Below, piece by piece: positions 33,852 to 42,584 of a stretch of 64,000 nt of DNA; positions within the stretch are counted from its first letter, which is position 1, and each line of letters begins with the position of its first letter. The notes under the pieces are model-generated. The model saw only the letters and a list, made by a program, of their open reading frames with translations. It was not told the DNA's origin and ran no database searches. Location: positions 1-64,000 of the forward strand of contig DURH01000059.1 of the NCBI GenBank assembly GCA_012837385.1. The letters are read 5' to 3'. The DNA is from Bacillota bacterium (GTDB lineage Bacteria; Bacillota; Limnochordia; Darwinibacteriales; Darwinibacteriaceae). Position numbers and translations under genes: made by a program.

Positions 33852-34634
33852 ATGTACAGCAAGGAGGATCTTAAAAGGGATTTGAAGGGCCTGGGCATCC
33901 AGCCCCAGGACACCCTCCTGGTGCATTCTTCCCTCAAGTCTTTGGGACCGGTGCGGGGGGGAGCTGAGGCGGTGCTGGATGCCTTCTGCGAATACTTAGC
34001 TCCAGGCCTGTTGGTTTTACCCACCCACACTTGGGACCAGATCAATGGGATCTACAATGTCTTTGATTTGGCAGAGGAACCCTCTTGCGTGGGGGTGCTC
34101 ACCAACCTGTTCCGCCAGCGCCCAGGAGTTCTGCGCTCCTGGCATCCCACCCATTCTGTGGCGGCCTATGGCCCAGATGCCCAGGAGTTTATCCAGGGTG
34201 AGGAGAAATTTGACACTCCCTGTCCCAGGGAAGGGTGCTGGGGCAAGCTCTACGACCGCGGAGCTAAGGTGCTGTTCTTAGGCGTCCCTCTTACCTGCAA
34301 CACCCTCATTCACGGAGTGGAGGAGTGGGCAGGGGTACCCAACCGCATCAGTGCCGGGTATCAACTGCTGAAAATCCGCACTCCTGATGGGCGCCTCCTA
34401 GATCGGCCCATGCGCCGCCATAAGGCCCCCATCCGTAATCTATCTGACAACTATGACAAGCTGGAGGAGCCTTTACTCACCCTGGGTATTGCGGTACGGG
34501 GGAAGATTGGCGCTGCGGTGAGTACCCTGATCGAGGTGGCACCCATGGTGGACCTCACCATGGAGTTCCTGCGGCGCAATCCCGATCTGTTCTTAGATCG
34601 GGAGCCCATCCCTATAGAGTGGTATCAAGGATAG
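33852..34634 (+). CDS. AAC(3)-fold N-acetyltransferase
   Basis: 260 residues of the aminoglycoside 3-N-acetyltransferase (antibiotic_NAT) fold. Typical stretches are LLVHSSLKSLGPVRGGAEAVLDA, LPTHTW and a GCWGKLYDRGAKVLFLGVPLTCNTLIH segment. Chromosomal relatives such as YokD are not primarily resistance enzymes, and there is no mobile element here, so the native acceptor is unknown. It lies between a TIM-barrel gene and an HD phosphohydrolase. Confidence 0.87.
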   Translation: MYSKEDLKRDLKGLGIQPQDTLLVHSSLKSLGPVRGGAEAVLDAFCEYLAPGLLVLPTHTWDQINGIYNVFDLAEEPSCVGVLTNLFRQRPGVLRSWHPTHSVAAYGPDAQEFIQGEEKFDTPCPREGCWGKLYDRGAKVLFLGVPLTCNTLIHGVEEWAGVPNRISAGYQLLKIRTPDGRLLDRPMRRHKAPIRNLSDNYDKLEEPLLTLGIAVRGKIGAAVSTLIEVAPMVDLTMEFLRRNPDLFLDREPIPIEWYQG

Positions 34635-34643
34635 GAGAGAGAA

Positions 34644-35240
34644 ATGGAAAACCTGCCCAAGCGCTTAGCACAGCAGCTGAAGTTCGTGATGGAGATCGAT
34701 AAGCTCAAGAACATCTACAGGCAGAACCTGATCGCCGATGCTTCCCGCCGGGAAAACGATGCAGAGCATTCCTGGCACCTAGCGGTGTTGGCGGTGCTGT
34801 TGGCAGAATACGTGCCTGAGCCTGTGGATCTGCTCAAGGTGATGAAGATGGTGCTGCTCCACGATGTGGTGGAGATCGACGCGGGAGATGTCTTCTGCTA
34901 CGATCCTGAAGCCGCGGTGGGCAAGGAGGAGCGAGAAATCAAGGCGGCGGAGCGCATTTACGGCCTGCTCCCAGCTGATCAGGGGCGGGAACTGCGGGAA
35001 CTCTGGGACGAGTTTGAAGCCAGGGCCACCCCGGAAGCCAAGTTCGCGGCCTGTCTAGATCGCCTCCAGCCCCTCCTGCTCAACTTCCACACAGAAGGAG
35101 GCACCTGGCGCATCCACGGCGTACCCGCGGCTAAGGTGCGGCAGCGCATGGAACCCATTGCCCAGATCTCCCCGGTCTTAGGGGAAGCGGTGGAACAGCT
35201 GCTGCAGGAGGCGATTGCCAGAGGGATTCTGCAGGAATGA
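34644..35240 (+). CDS. HD-domain phosphohydrolase (YfbR/HDDC2-like)
   Basis: 198-residue HD-superfamily protein. The metal motif is present as EHSWHLAVLA, LLHDVVEIDAGD and a late AACLDRLQPLL aspartate, the pattern of 5'-deoxynucleotidases YfbR/HDDC2. Likely dephosphorylates deoxynucleoside monophosphates. ATG 34644 follows AGGAGAG. Last gene of the unit that begins at the selenium locus; it is convergent with leuS. Confidence 0.88.
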   Translation: MENLPKRLAQQLKFVMEIDKLKNIYRQNLIADASRRENDAEHSWHLAVLAVLLAEYVPEPVDLLKVMKMVLLHDVVEIDAGDVFCYDPEAAVGKEEREIKAAERIYGLLPADQGRELRELWDEFEARATPEAKFAACLDRLQPLLLNFHTEGGTWRIHGVPAAKVRQRMEPIAQISPVLGEAVEQLLQEAIARGILQE

Positions 35241-35255
35241 TGAACAGATAGAAAA

Positions 35256-35292
35256 GAAGCGGCCCCAGCCCTTTCCGAGCTGGCGCCGCTTC
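35256..35292 (-). terminator. Terminator of leuS, also facing the HD-domain gene
   Basis: Stem GAAGCGGC / GCCGCTTC with an inner CCAGC / GCTGG pair. On the minus strand it is followed by TTTTCTAT, making it a leuS terminator placed beyond a heptanucleotide array. Confidence 0.8.
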
Positions 35293-35298
35293 AACTGT

Positions 35299-35368
35299 TC
35301 TTGCCTCTTGCTTCCCGCTTCTTACCTCCTGCTTCCTGCTTCCTGCCTCCTGCCTCTTGCTTCCTGCC
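35299..35368 (-). repeat. Heptanucleotide array between leuS stop and its terminator
   Basis: Ten head-to-tail heptads of pattern RGYRRGA on the minus strand (GGCAGGA, AGCAAGA, GGCAGGA and variants) begin at the base after the leuS stop codon and end seven bases before the terminator stem. A similar array follows xylB at 57992-58040. Confidence 0.9.
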
Positions 35369-37780
35369 TCACTTCACCACAATATTGTAGATGCGCCCTG
35401 GCACGTAGATTTCCTTGACAATGGTCTTGCCATCCAAAGCCTTTTGGATGGCCTCGTTGGCCATTACCTTCTCTTTGGCAGCTTCCTGAGGATCGTTGAT
35501 ATTCACCGTAATGGTGCCCCGCACCTTGCCATTGATCTGTACACCGATCTCAATGGTCTGCTCAATGGTCTTCTCTTCATCCCAGGTGGGCCAGCTCTGC
35601 TCATTGAGCATCCCCTCAAAGCCCAATTTCTCCCACATTTCTTCTGTAATATGGGGTGCCACTGGGTTGAGGAGGATCAGGAAGGCCTTGATCTCCGCCT
35701 CATTGATGGAACCCACATGGTTGATCTCGTTGAGCAGGGTCATAAGCGCCGCAATGGCCGTGTTGAACTTGAGGCCCTCGTAGTCCTGGCTCACCTTCTT
35801 GATGGTCTGATGCATCTTAGCTTCCAGTTCAGGGCTGTAGGCATCACCTGGTTTGACCACTTCCATCAGCTTCCAAACTCTGTCCAAAAAGCGCTTGCAG
35901 CCCCGCACCCCATCGGTGCTCCAGGGTACGCTCTTCTCAAAATCGCCGATAAACATCTCGTAGAGGCGCATGGTGTCTGCACCGTACTCTGCCACAACAT
36001 CATCGGGGTTGACCACATTACCCCGGGATTTGGACATCTTCTCGTTGTTCTCGCCTAGGATCATGCCATGGGAAGTGCGCTTGCTGTACGGCTCTGGCCC
36101 AGGCACGATGCCCAGATCGTATAGGAACTTATGCCAGAAGCGGGAGTAGAGCAGGTGCAGAGTGGTGTGTTCCATCCCGCCGTTGTACCAATCCACAGGC
36201 AGCCAATAATTCAACGCTTCCTTGCTGGCTAGCGCCTGGTCGTTGTGGGGATCCGTGTAGCGCATGAAGTACCAGGACGAACCAGCCCATTGGGGCATGG
36301 TGTCCGTTTCCCGCTCCGCATAGCCTCCGCACTTGGGGCAGGTGGTTTCCACCCAGTGCCTGATTTTGGCCAAGGGCGACTCACCTGTATCGGTGGGCTC
36401 GTAATTGGTCACCTGGGGCAGGCGCACAGGCAGTTCTTCTTCAGGTACCGGCACCCAACCGCATTTTTCGCAGTGCACTAGGGGAATTGGTTCGCCCCAG
36501 TAGCGCTGCCTGGAAAAGACCCAGTCCCGCAGCTTGTAGTTTACCTTGGGCTCGCCTAAACCCTGTTCCCGCAGCCACTCTGTAATCTTGGCTTTAGCGG
36601 TCTGCACATCCAGGCCATTTAAGAACCCGGAATTGACCATGGTTCCCGTCTCTGTATCGGTGTAAGCCTGTTCGGTAACATCGCCGCCGGCTACTACTTC
36701 AATAATGGGCAGGCCGAACTTTTTGGCAAATTCCCAGTCCCTCTCATCGTGGCCGGGCACAGCCATAATTGCTCCAGTGCCGTAGCTCATGAGTACGTAG
36801 TCGGATACCCAGATGCTGATTTCCTCGCCATTCACTGGGTTGATGGCCTTTAACCCCTCAACTTGGACACCGGTCTTCTCCCGGGCCAGCTGGGAGCGTT
36901 CAAACTCCGACTTTCGCCGGGCCTGCTCTTGGTATGCGGTGATATCTGGCAGATTGGTAATGCGCTCCTTGAGCCTCTCCAAGACAGGGTGCTCAGGGGA
37001 AATTACCATATAGGTGGCACCAAAAAGGGTGTCGGGCCTGGTGGTAAAGACCACAAGGCTTTCCTCGGTATCCTTGATCTTAAAGGTAACATCTGCACCT
37101 TCGGAGCGGCCAATCCAGTTGCGCTGCTGGATCTTGACCCGTTCGATATAATCCACCAGGTCCAGATCATTGATCAGTCTTTCCGCGTAGGCAGTGATCT
37201 TCAGCATCCACTGGTTCTTCACTTTGGTTTCCACTTCGTGGCCGCAGCGTTCACAGCCGCCGTCTACCACTTCTTCGTTGGCCAGGCCGATTTTACACCT
37301 GGGGCACCAGTTAATGGGCATCTCCTTCTTGTAGGCCAGCCCCTTTTCAAAGAGCTTAAGGAAGATCCACTGGGTCCACTTGAAGTAGGCGGGGTCAGTG
37401 GTGTTCACTTCCCGGGACCAGTCAAAGGAAAAGCCCAGGGATTTCAGTTGTTCCCGAAAGCGGTTGATATTGCGTTCCGTGATCACAGCTGGGTGGATCT
37501 TAGTTTGAATTGCATAGTTTTCTGTGGGCAGCCCAAAGGCATCCCAGCCCATGGGGTAGAGGACATTGTAACCCTCCAAGCGCCGCTTGCGGGCCACCAC
37601 ATCCAGAGCTGTGTAGGGCCTGGGATGTCCCACATGCAGCCCCTCCCCGGAAGGATAGGGAAACTCCACCAGGGCATAGAACTTCGGTTTAGTAAAATCA
37701 TTGCGTGTTTTGAAGATCTCTTCGTTTTCCCAGATCTCCTGCCATTTCTTTTCTACGGCTCGAAAGTTGTAGCGGGCCAT
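35369..37780 (-). CDS. leuS: Leucyl-tRNA synthetase
   Basis: Class I aminoacyl-tRNA synthetase of 803 residues. The HIGH-type motif is [15 protein letters not shown], the KMSKS motif is [12 protein letters not shown], the zinc-like cysteines occur in WCPRCKIGL and CPKCGG, and the editing domain carries [15 protein letters not shown] 37780 follows GGAGG; the TTG three bases before is an alternative. Expression is controlled by a leucine T-box leader. The gene ends directly in a heptanucleotide array and a terminator. Confidence 0.97.
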   Translation of the reverse strand: MARYNFRAVEKKWQEIWENEEIFKTRNDFTKPKFYALVEFPYPSGEGLHVGHPRPYTALDVVARKRRLEGYNVLYPMGWDAFGLPTENYAIQTKIHPAVITERNINRFREQLKSLGFSFDWSREVNTTDPAYFKWTQWIFLKLFEKGLAYKKEMPINWCPRCKIGLANEEVVDGGCERCGHEVETKVKNQWMLKITAYAERLINDLDLVDYIERVKIQQRNWIGRSEGADVTFKIKDTEESLVVFTTRPDTLFGATYMVISPEHPVLERLKERITNLPDITAYQEQARRKSEFERSQLAREKTGVQVEGLKAINPVNGEEISIWVSDYVLMSYGTGAIMAVPGHDERDWEFAKKFGLPIIEVVAGGDVTEQAYTDTETGTMVNSGFLNGLDVQTAKAKITEWLREQGLGEPKVNYKLRDWVFSRQRYWGEPIPLVHCEKCGWVPVPEEELPVRLPQVTNYEPTDTGESPLAKIRHWVETTCPKCGGYAERETDTMPQWAGSSWYFMRYTDPHNDQALASKEALNYWLPVDWYNGGMEHTTLHLLYSRFWHKFLYDLGIVPGPEPYSKRTSHGMILGENNEKMSKSRGNVVNPDDVVAEYGADTMRLYEMFIGDFEKSVPWSTDGVRGCKRFLDRVWKLMEVVKPGDAYSPELEAKMHQTIKKVSQDYEGLKFNTAIAALMTLLNEINHVGSINEAEIKAFLILLNPVAPHITEEMWEKLGFEGMLNEQSWPTWDEEKTIEQTIEIGVQINGKVRGTITVNINDPQEAAKEKVMANEAIQKALDGKTIVKEIYVPGRIYNIVVK

Positions 37781-37818
37781 CAAGCATCCTCCGTTTCGCT
37801 TTAAATCGGTTAAAAATG

Positions 37819-38045
37819 AAAAAACCTTTCTCCTCTATTTAGAGACGAAAGATTTTCGCGGTACCACTCTAATTGATCGCGCTAAAACGGCGATCCTCTC
37901 GGCATGGTAACGGTATGACCGGCTGGCACTACATCTCGCACCAGCGGCTCCCAGGCGAGTTCTGAAGGGATTTGTGCTGCTTTGCACCAACCAGCAGCTC
38001 TCTGAAAACCCGTCATACTACTCCTGTTCACAACCTTTGCATATC
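37819..38045 (-). promoter_or_regulatory. T-box riboswitch leader of leuS (leucine, CUC specifier)
   Basis: On the minus strand the leader holds a Stem I with AGAGAGCTGCTGGTTGGTG, a specifier loop GAACTCGCC whose CUC codon (complement of 37957-37959) reads leucine, the conserved T-box AGAGTGGTACCGCG (complement of 37857-37870), and a terminator, CTTTCGTCTCT / AGAGGAGAAAG (37826-37851) followed by GTTTTTTC. Uncharged tRNA-Leu pairing with the specifier and T-box would favour the antiterminator and leuS expression. Confidence 0.94.
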
Positions 38046-38051
38046 AGCCTA

Positions 38052-38080
38052 ATTGTATCAACGGCTGCACATGATGTCAA
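38052..38080 (-). promoter_or_regulatory. Promoter of the leuS T-box transcript
   Basis: Consensus -35 TTGACA (complement of 38075-38080) and near-consensus -10 TACAAT (complement of 38052-38057) separated by exactly 17 bases. The -35 overlaps the stop codon of the upstream serine hydrolase gene. Confidence 0.88.
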
Positions 38081-39513
38081 CCGGGACTTAGTGCGGAGAT
38101 CAGCAATACGGCGGCGAACACCAAGGCCGCGCCCCAAAGCCACACAGAGTGGATGGGGAAAACGGCTCGCAGAAAGATGTAATCCTGGTTTGCATTCCAA
38201 AGCAGCAGGGCGAACAATGCGAGTGCGGCCAAGGCCCGCAGCCACCGAGAGCGAATCGATTTTGGTGTGAAAAGCTGTGTGAGCAGCATCACGCTTTGAG
38301 CCAGGAGCAGGGCGGCAATTCCAGCCAGACCCCAACTGCCCCACAGAATCCTTTCCATTCCTAGGGAGGGAAACCCCCGCCACCTAGCCCACTCTCTGAG
38401 CAGGTAGGCTATGAAGGGCCAGCTTCTTTGACTGTTGGTTAGGATGACGAATCCATCACCTGTTTCTGGAAATGCCTGGAAATGTGTCATAATACCGGTG
38501 CCTTGCCCGCCGTGGGAAACGGACAGCATGCCGCTGGAGAGAGTTTCCAGGTAATGCCCGAAGCCGTAGGCGTCAAAGACGAGGCTGTAAATGCCGATCT
38601 TGTCAACTGTGGGCGTATACATAAGGTTGATACTATCCTTGCTTAACACTGGGTTTTCGCCCATACTCCCCAGCAAGAACCGTGCGATGTCCTCCGCCGT
38701 GGCAAAGAGGCCGCCGGAGGCCTTCTCTGGATAGACATAGGCGGGTACAGCACTGCCATCCAACCCGTAACCCGTGGGTGGAGCAGGCGTCAGAGCAGCG
38801 CTCCAGTTGAAGGAGGAGTTTTCCATGCCCAGGGGCCGCAGGATCTCCGTCTCCATATACTCCGCAAAGTCCCGCCCCGTCACCTCCTCGATCAGCAGTT
38901 CCAATAGATTGTACCCGGTGTTGGAATAGGAAAATGCTGTCCCTGGATGCCTAGCTAAGACAACTTCCTGCGTCAGTTTTTCCTGGAGAGAGGGCATTTC
39001 TTCTGTAGGTGAGTAAATGGTAAACACATCTCCCAGCGGCAAGCCAGCCGTATGGCTCAGCAGGCGGCGGACAGTGATCTCTTCTACGGGGAAATCCGAG
39101 GGGGGAAGACTGAAGTTTTTGAGATATGCCCCCGCCGGGGCATCGAGGTCTATTAGTCCTTGGTCATAGAGGCTGAGCACACCCCAGGCGGTGACCGACT
39201 TCGAAATGGACTGCACCCGCATGGGCGTTTCCACCATAAGCAGTCTGCCGCTTTCCAGATCGGCGTAACCAAAAGCCTCCGCCCACACGATGCGTCCATC
39301 ATAGACCAGGGCCAAGCTGACCCCTGGAATCTGGTGTTTCTTCATTAAAAACTGCAGGCGTTCCTCGAGATAGGGCACGAAGCCATCTACGCTATCCCCG
39401 CGGATCCTTCCCATCCACTGGACGCTGCCCGTGCTTACGGCAATGATCAGAAAAAAGAGCAGCGACAAGATGGCAAACCACAACCACCTTCTGCGGCCAG
39501 TAATGTCGCGCAT
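38077..39513 (-). CDS. Beta-lactamase-fold serine hydrolase with membrane anchor and C-terminal membrane domain
   Basis: About 478 residues. An N-terminal transmembrane segment (WLWFAILSLLFFLIIAV) is followed by a class-C-like serine hydrolase domain with SISK (SxxK), YSNTGYN (YxN) and HGGQGTG (HxG), and then by a hydrophobic C-terminal region with three to four membrane segments. Members are esterases, D-amino peptidases or penicillin-binding relatives rather than true beta-lactamases. ATG 39513 is chosen behind GGGAGGGC; longer in-frame starts lack such a site. No promoter was identified for it. Confidence 0.88.
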   Translation of the reverse strand: MRDITGRRRWLWFAILSLLFFLIIAVSTGSVQWMGRIRGDSVDGFVPYLEERLQFLMKKHQIPGVSLALVYDGRIVWAEAFGYADLESGRLLMVETPMRVQSISKSVTAWGVLSLYDQGLIDLDAPAGAYLKNFSLPPSDFPVEEITVRRLLSHTAGLPLGDVFTIYSPTEEMPSLQEKLTQEVVLARHPGTAFSYSNTGYNLLELLIEEVTGRDFAEYMETEILRPLGMENSSFNWSAALTPAPPTGYGLDGSAVPAYVYPEKASGGLFATAEDIARFLLGSMGENPVLSKDSINLMYTPTVDKIGIYSLVFDAYGFGHYLETLSSGMLSVSHGGQGTGIMTHFQAFPETGDGFVILTNSQRSWPFIAYLLREWARWRGFPSLGMERILWGSWGLAGIAALLLAQSVMLLTQLFTPKSIRSRWLRALAALALFALLLWNANQDYIFLRAVFPIHSVWLWGAALVFAAVLLISALSPG

Positions 39514-39594
39514 AGAGCAAGCCCTCCCCATAACTGCGCTTATTGAGCTGTTCGTGAGTTGCTGTAGAACAGGAGTATATTTCCACAAAATAGA

Positions 39595-39631
39595 AGAAGA
39601 TCCCCCCTCCTGAATGGAGTTGAGATCTTCT
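39595..39631 (-). terminator. Terminator downstream of the RpiR regulator gene
   Basis: Stem AGAAGATC / GATCTTCT with an inner CTCC / GGAG pair; on the minus strand it is followed by TCTATTTTG. It separates the regulator from the serine hydrolase. Confidence 0.75.
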
Positions 39632-39692
39632 AGCAAGCAATATCAATTGAAGGTTTTGCGTTTCCCTTCGTGAGGCAGCTGGCAAAAGGCCA

Positions 39693-40559
39693 TTAGTATA
39701 GTTTGTCAACGACAGATAGTGCGGTCTTCTTTTTCAGTTCTACCACCTTGTCGCCGAGGCGGTGGGCCACACCGGTATACAATAAATCGATCATATGCAC
39801 CTGGGCCAGCTTGGAGCGGAGGGATCCCCCTTGGAGTGGATCTTCAGCGGAGCTGGTGAGGAGTACAATGTCTGACACTTCAGTGATGGGCGATTTCACC
39901 ACATCGGTTACGGCGATGGTGAAGGCGCCGTTTTTCTTGGCCAGGCGCATGCAGTCCACAGTGTCCTTGGTGCTGCCGGAGTGGGAGAAACCAACACACA
40001 GGTCTTCTTTGCTGATATGGGCCAGTGCCATAATTTGATGATGGGCATCGGCAAGGGCGTGGGCAATCATGCCGATTCTCAAAAACTTGCTTTGGGCATC
40101 AAGGGCTGTAAGCCCGGAGGTACCCACCCCCACAAAAAACAGGTTCTTCGCTTTAATGATCGCTTCCACTGCTTTTTCCAAAGCTGCAGGGCGCACCATT
40201 TGGGAGGTGTCGTGGAGTGCGCTGGCATTCATGGCGGTGATCTTTTCGATCAAGGTTTCCATGGAATCGTCCGCGGTTAGGGTACCGCCTGTGCCGTTTT
40301 CCTGTTTGTTGGCCAATTCTAAGGCTAAGTTGAGTTTTAGGGCCTGGTAGCCGGAAAAACCCACCGCTTGGGAAAAACGGATAATGGTGGCTTCTCCCAC
40401 TCCGCAGCGCTCACCCAATTGGGTTACGGAAAGATAAATGATCTCCTCGGGCTTTTCTAAGCAGTAATCAGCGACCTTCTTTTCTGTAGGGGTTAGGGAA
40501 GGGTATGCGCTGCGAATGCGGGCAAACCCTCCGGCTGGCAGGCTGATTTCTCTAGCCAT
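39693..40559 (-). CDS. MurR/RpiR-family transcriptional regulator (HTH + SIS domain)
   Basis: 288 residues: N-terminal RpiR helix-turn-helix (LTPTEKKVADYCLEKPEEIIYLS, with GVGEATIIRFSQAVGFSGYQALK) and a C-terminal sugar isomerase (SIS) domain that binds a phosphorylated sugar (VGVGTSGLTALDAQSKF, GFSHSGSTKDT). ATG 40559 follows GAGGAGGAGG; the frame is open far upstream but without family resemblance. It is divergent from the family-5 transporter and nanE operon and so is its likely regulator, as RpiR proteins control sialic acid or MurNAc genes elsewhere; the effector may be ManNAc-6-P or a similar sugar phosphate. Confidence 0.92.
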   Translation of the reverse strand: MAREISLPAGGFARIRSAYPSLTPTEKKVADYCLEKPEEIIYLSVTQLGERCGVGEATIIRFSQAVGFSGYQALKLNLALELANKQENGTGGTLTADDSMETLIEKITAMNASALHDTSQMVRPAALEKAVEAIIKAKNLFFVGVGTSGLTALDAQSKFLRIGMIAHALADAHHQIMALAHISKEDLCVGFSHSGSTKDTVDCMRLAKKNGAFTIAVTDVVKSPITEVSDIVLLTSSAEDPLQGGSLRSKLAQVHMIDLLYTGVAHRLGDKVVELKKKTALSVVDKLY

Positions 40560-40857
40560 TTGCCTCCTCCTCGCTTCCGTTGTCAACCTTACGTTGCTTT
40601 TATTACATATTCCACACGAATTGGAGAGTTCCTCCTTGTTATATGTCCAGCTCAGAGCCGAATGGAGAAAAACTTCATTTTGTCTTCGATCCGTGAAGGA
40701 ATTTGCCACCGGCTGTAGAAGATCCGAAATACCACAAGAAAGAATACGTGACTTTAACATGAGTTACTTAACCTTACGGAGGTGGTAGGTGGGGAAAGCA
40801 AACTTACCTGCGTTGGAAGAGTACCGAGGTTGCGTAGAAATCAAAGGAGGAATCATC
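40560..40857. promoter_or_regulatory. Divergent control region between RpiR regulator and importer operon
   Basis: About 300 bases without a convincing gene. The sequence AACCTTACG occurs twice, near 40586 and near 40769, close to the start of each divergent gene, and could be part of an operator for the RpiR protein. No unambiguous -35/-10 pair was found. Confidence 0.4.
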
Positions 40858-42474
40858 TTGAAGCGACTAAGCATTCTCTGTCTCACATTAGTCATCGCGT
40901 TTGCGAGCACAGCATTAGCATTCGCGGCTCAGCCAAGCCCATTGGCAGACCCCCGTGTTCGCCAGGCTATCGCCTATGCCATTGACATGGAAGCATTGAT
41001 TGACAGCTTGATGGAAGGCCGGGCCAGCGTGGCCAACAGCCTGACGCCTGATGGCGAGTGGAAAGTTGACGGTTTGAATCCATATGAATACAATCCGGAA
41101 AAAGCCAAGCAGCTTCTTAAGGAAGCCGGTTGGGATCCCAACACTGTATTAGACGTAGTTTACTACTATGGTGACCAGGAAACTGTTGACCTGATGGCTG
41201 CAATCCAGGTTTACCTGGACCAAGTAGGCATCAAAATGAACGCCCGCAAGCTCGAAGGTGACCTGGCTGCCCAGCTGTGGATGCCTCCAGCAGATCCTGT
41301 AAACGGACCCTCCGCTGTGGACTGGGATCTGGCCTACGGTGCCGTTGCTGCCCTGGCTATGCACGAGTACTATAACCGCTTTATGGGAGGAGCAGCCAGC
41401 AACTCTCATACACCCACCGATCCGGTACTCGATGAGTTAATTAAAGCCACCAATGTTGCCGATATAGAAGCACAAAAACAAGCGTTTTTCGAATTACAGA
41501 AATACGAGAACGAGACTCTGTTTAACATCCCCCTCTACCATCAACAGCAGTTTGTAGTAGAGAGCAACAGATTAGACCGCAAGGGTGCCCCCATTGGTAA
41601 CCAGCAGTTCTTCTCCGACTGGAGAATTATTGATTGGGATGTGCAGCCAGATGCCAAGGGCAACTACACCCTGTATTCCTCTGGTGGTCCCATTGAGTTC
41701 TTTGAAACCGTATTTACCAACCCAGCGCTGTACATGACCCAGAAGTTCCTCTTCGACCGCCTGGTGGTCGCAGATGAGAACCTCACCCCTTACAAGGGAC
41801 AGCTCGCTTCTGAGTACTCGGTGAGCGAAGATGGACTGACCATTGAGTTTGTACTCCGTGATGGCATCACCTGGCACGATGGTACCCCCATCACCGCTGA
41901 AGACGTGAAGTTCACTGTTGAGTACTCCGCTCGGGTACCTCAGCTTAACGCCGTGGCAGCTGCTACCTACAGCTCCCTGGAAGGATACGATGCCTTCATG
42001 AACGGCGAAGCCGATGGCATCAGCGGCATCGTAATTGATGGCAACAAGATTACCTTTAACTTTGCCACCGTTGATCCCAACGCTCTGCTCACCTTCTCGC
42101 AGTGGCCGCCGCTGCCCAAGCATCTCCTGAAGGACACCGATCCAGTGCAGGCTCAGCGTGCTGCCTACTGGCAGGCACCAGTTGGCTCCGGCCCCTTCAA
42201 GATTGAAGAGGTACAGATGAACAGCTACTCCACTTATGTACGCTGGGAAGGCTACTGGGATGAAGGCACAGGCAATATTGAGAGAGTTCAGCTCTATCCA
42301 AGCGGCGAAAGCGATCCCAGCTTCGTAATCAACGCCCAGTCTGGCTTGATCGACTTCGGATTTACCAAGAACGTTGCCGAATCCATCGCCGTTGAGAAAA
42401 TGGATCATATGACAGTGCACCCAATCAACATTAGGTACACTCGTCTGTTCTACCCCAATAAGTTCCCAAGATAA
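40858..42474 (+). CDS. Family-5 (Dpp/Opp-type) ABC binding protein, circularly permuted
   Basis: 538 residues with a signal peptide (cleavage near AFAAQ). The order of regions is swapped against all family-5 proteins I know. Residues 26-262 correspond to the usual C-terminal half: PLADPRVRQAIAYAID, AKQLLKEAGWDPN, IPLYHQQQ and the terminal FSDWRIIDW. Residues 265-538 correspond to the usual N-terminal half: FLFDRLVVADENLTPYKGQL, SEDGLTIEFVLRDGITWHDG, AEDVKFT, PVGSGPF and a final strand, HPINIRYTRLFYPNK, which normally leads into the DPRVRQAI helix. TTG 40858 follows AAAGGAGG. First gene of the importer operon, followed by a strong hairpin. Both halves are intact, so the fold could close normally. 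Confidence 0.9.
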   Translation: MKRLSILCLTLVIAFASTALAFAAQPSPLADPRVRQAIAYAIDMEALIDSLMEGRASVANSLTPDGEWKVDGLNPYEYNPEKAKQLLKEAGWDPNTVLDVVYYYGDQETVDLMAAIQVYLDQVGIKMNARKLEGDLAAQLWMPPADPVNGPSAVDWDLAYGAVAALAMHEYYNRFMGGAASNSHTPTDPVLDELIKATNVADIEAQKQAFFELQKYENETLFNIPLYHQQQFVVESNRLDRKGAPIGNQQFFSDWRIIDWDVQPDAKGNYTLYSSGGPIEFFETVFTNPALYMTQKFLFDRLVVADENLTPYKGQLASEYSVSEDGLTIEFVLRDGITWHDGTPITAEDVKFTVEYSARVPQLNAVAAATYSSLEGYDAFMNGEADGISGIVIDGNKITFNFATVDPNALLTFSQWPPLPKHLLKDTDPVQAQRAAYWQAPVGSGPFKIEEVQMNSYSTYVRWEGYWDEGTGNIERVQLYPSGESDPSFVINAQSGLIDFGFTKNVAESIAVEKMDHMTVHPINIRYTRLFYPNKFPR

Positions 42475-42501
42475 GCACTAGAGCTATTGGGTTGAGATTT
42501 A

Positions 42502-42534
42502 AGGGCCGCCGAAACCCCAGGGTTTCGGCAGCCC
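42502..42534 (+). terminator. Strong hairpin between binding protein and permeases
   Basis: Stem GCCGAAACCC / GGGTTTCGGC extended by AGGGC / GCCCT, with no T-tract. More likely an mRNA-stabilising hairpin at the 3' end of the binding-protein message than a full terminator. Confidence 0.6.
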
Positions 42535-42584
42535 TGCCTCTGATTCTGCTCCCAGTCTAGAGGCAAGGTCTGGAGGGTGTAAAT

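Noticed and set aside
33852..34634. Aminoglycoside resistance gene
   Set aside because: The AAC(3) fold is clear, but chromosomal homologues are not usually resistance enzymes and there is no mobile context.
35299..35368. CRISPR or tandem-repeat mobile element
   Set aside because: The units are contiguous 7-mers without spacers and there are no cas genes or terminal repeats.
36863..37804. Long plus-strand open frame
   Set aside because: Antisense to leuS and its start region; no family resemblance.
38077..39513. Beta-lactamase resistance gene
   Set aside because: The SxxK/YxN/HxG fold is shared by esterases and peptidases; the membrane domain and context do not support a resistance role.
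41572..42420. 282-codon open frame on the minus strand
   Set aside because: Antisense to the permuted binding protein, with no recognisable features.
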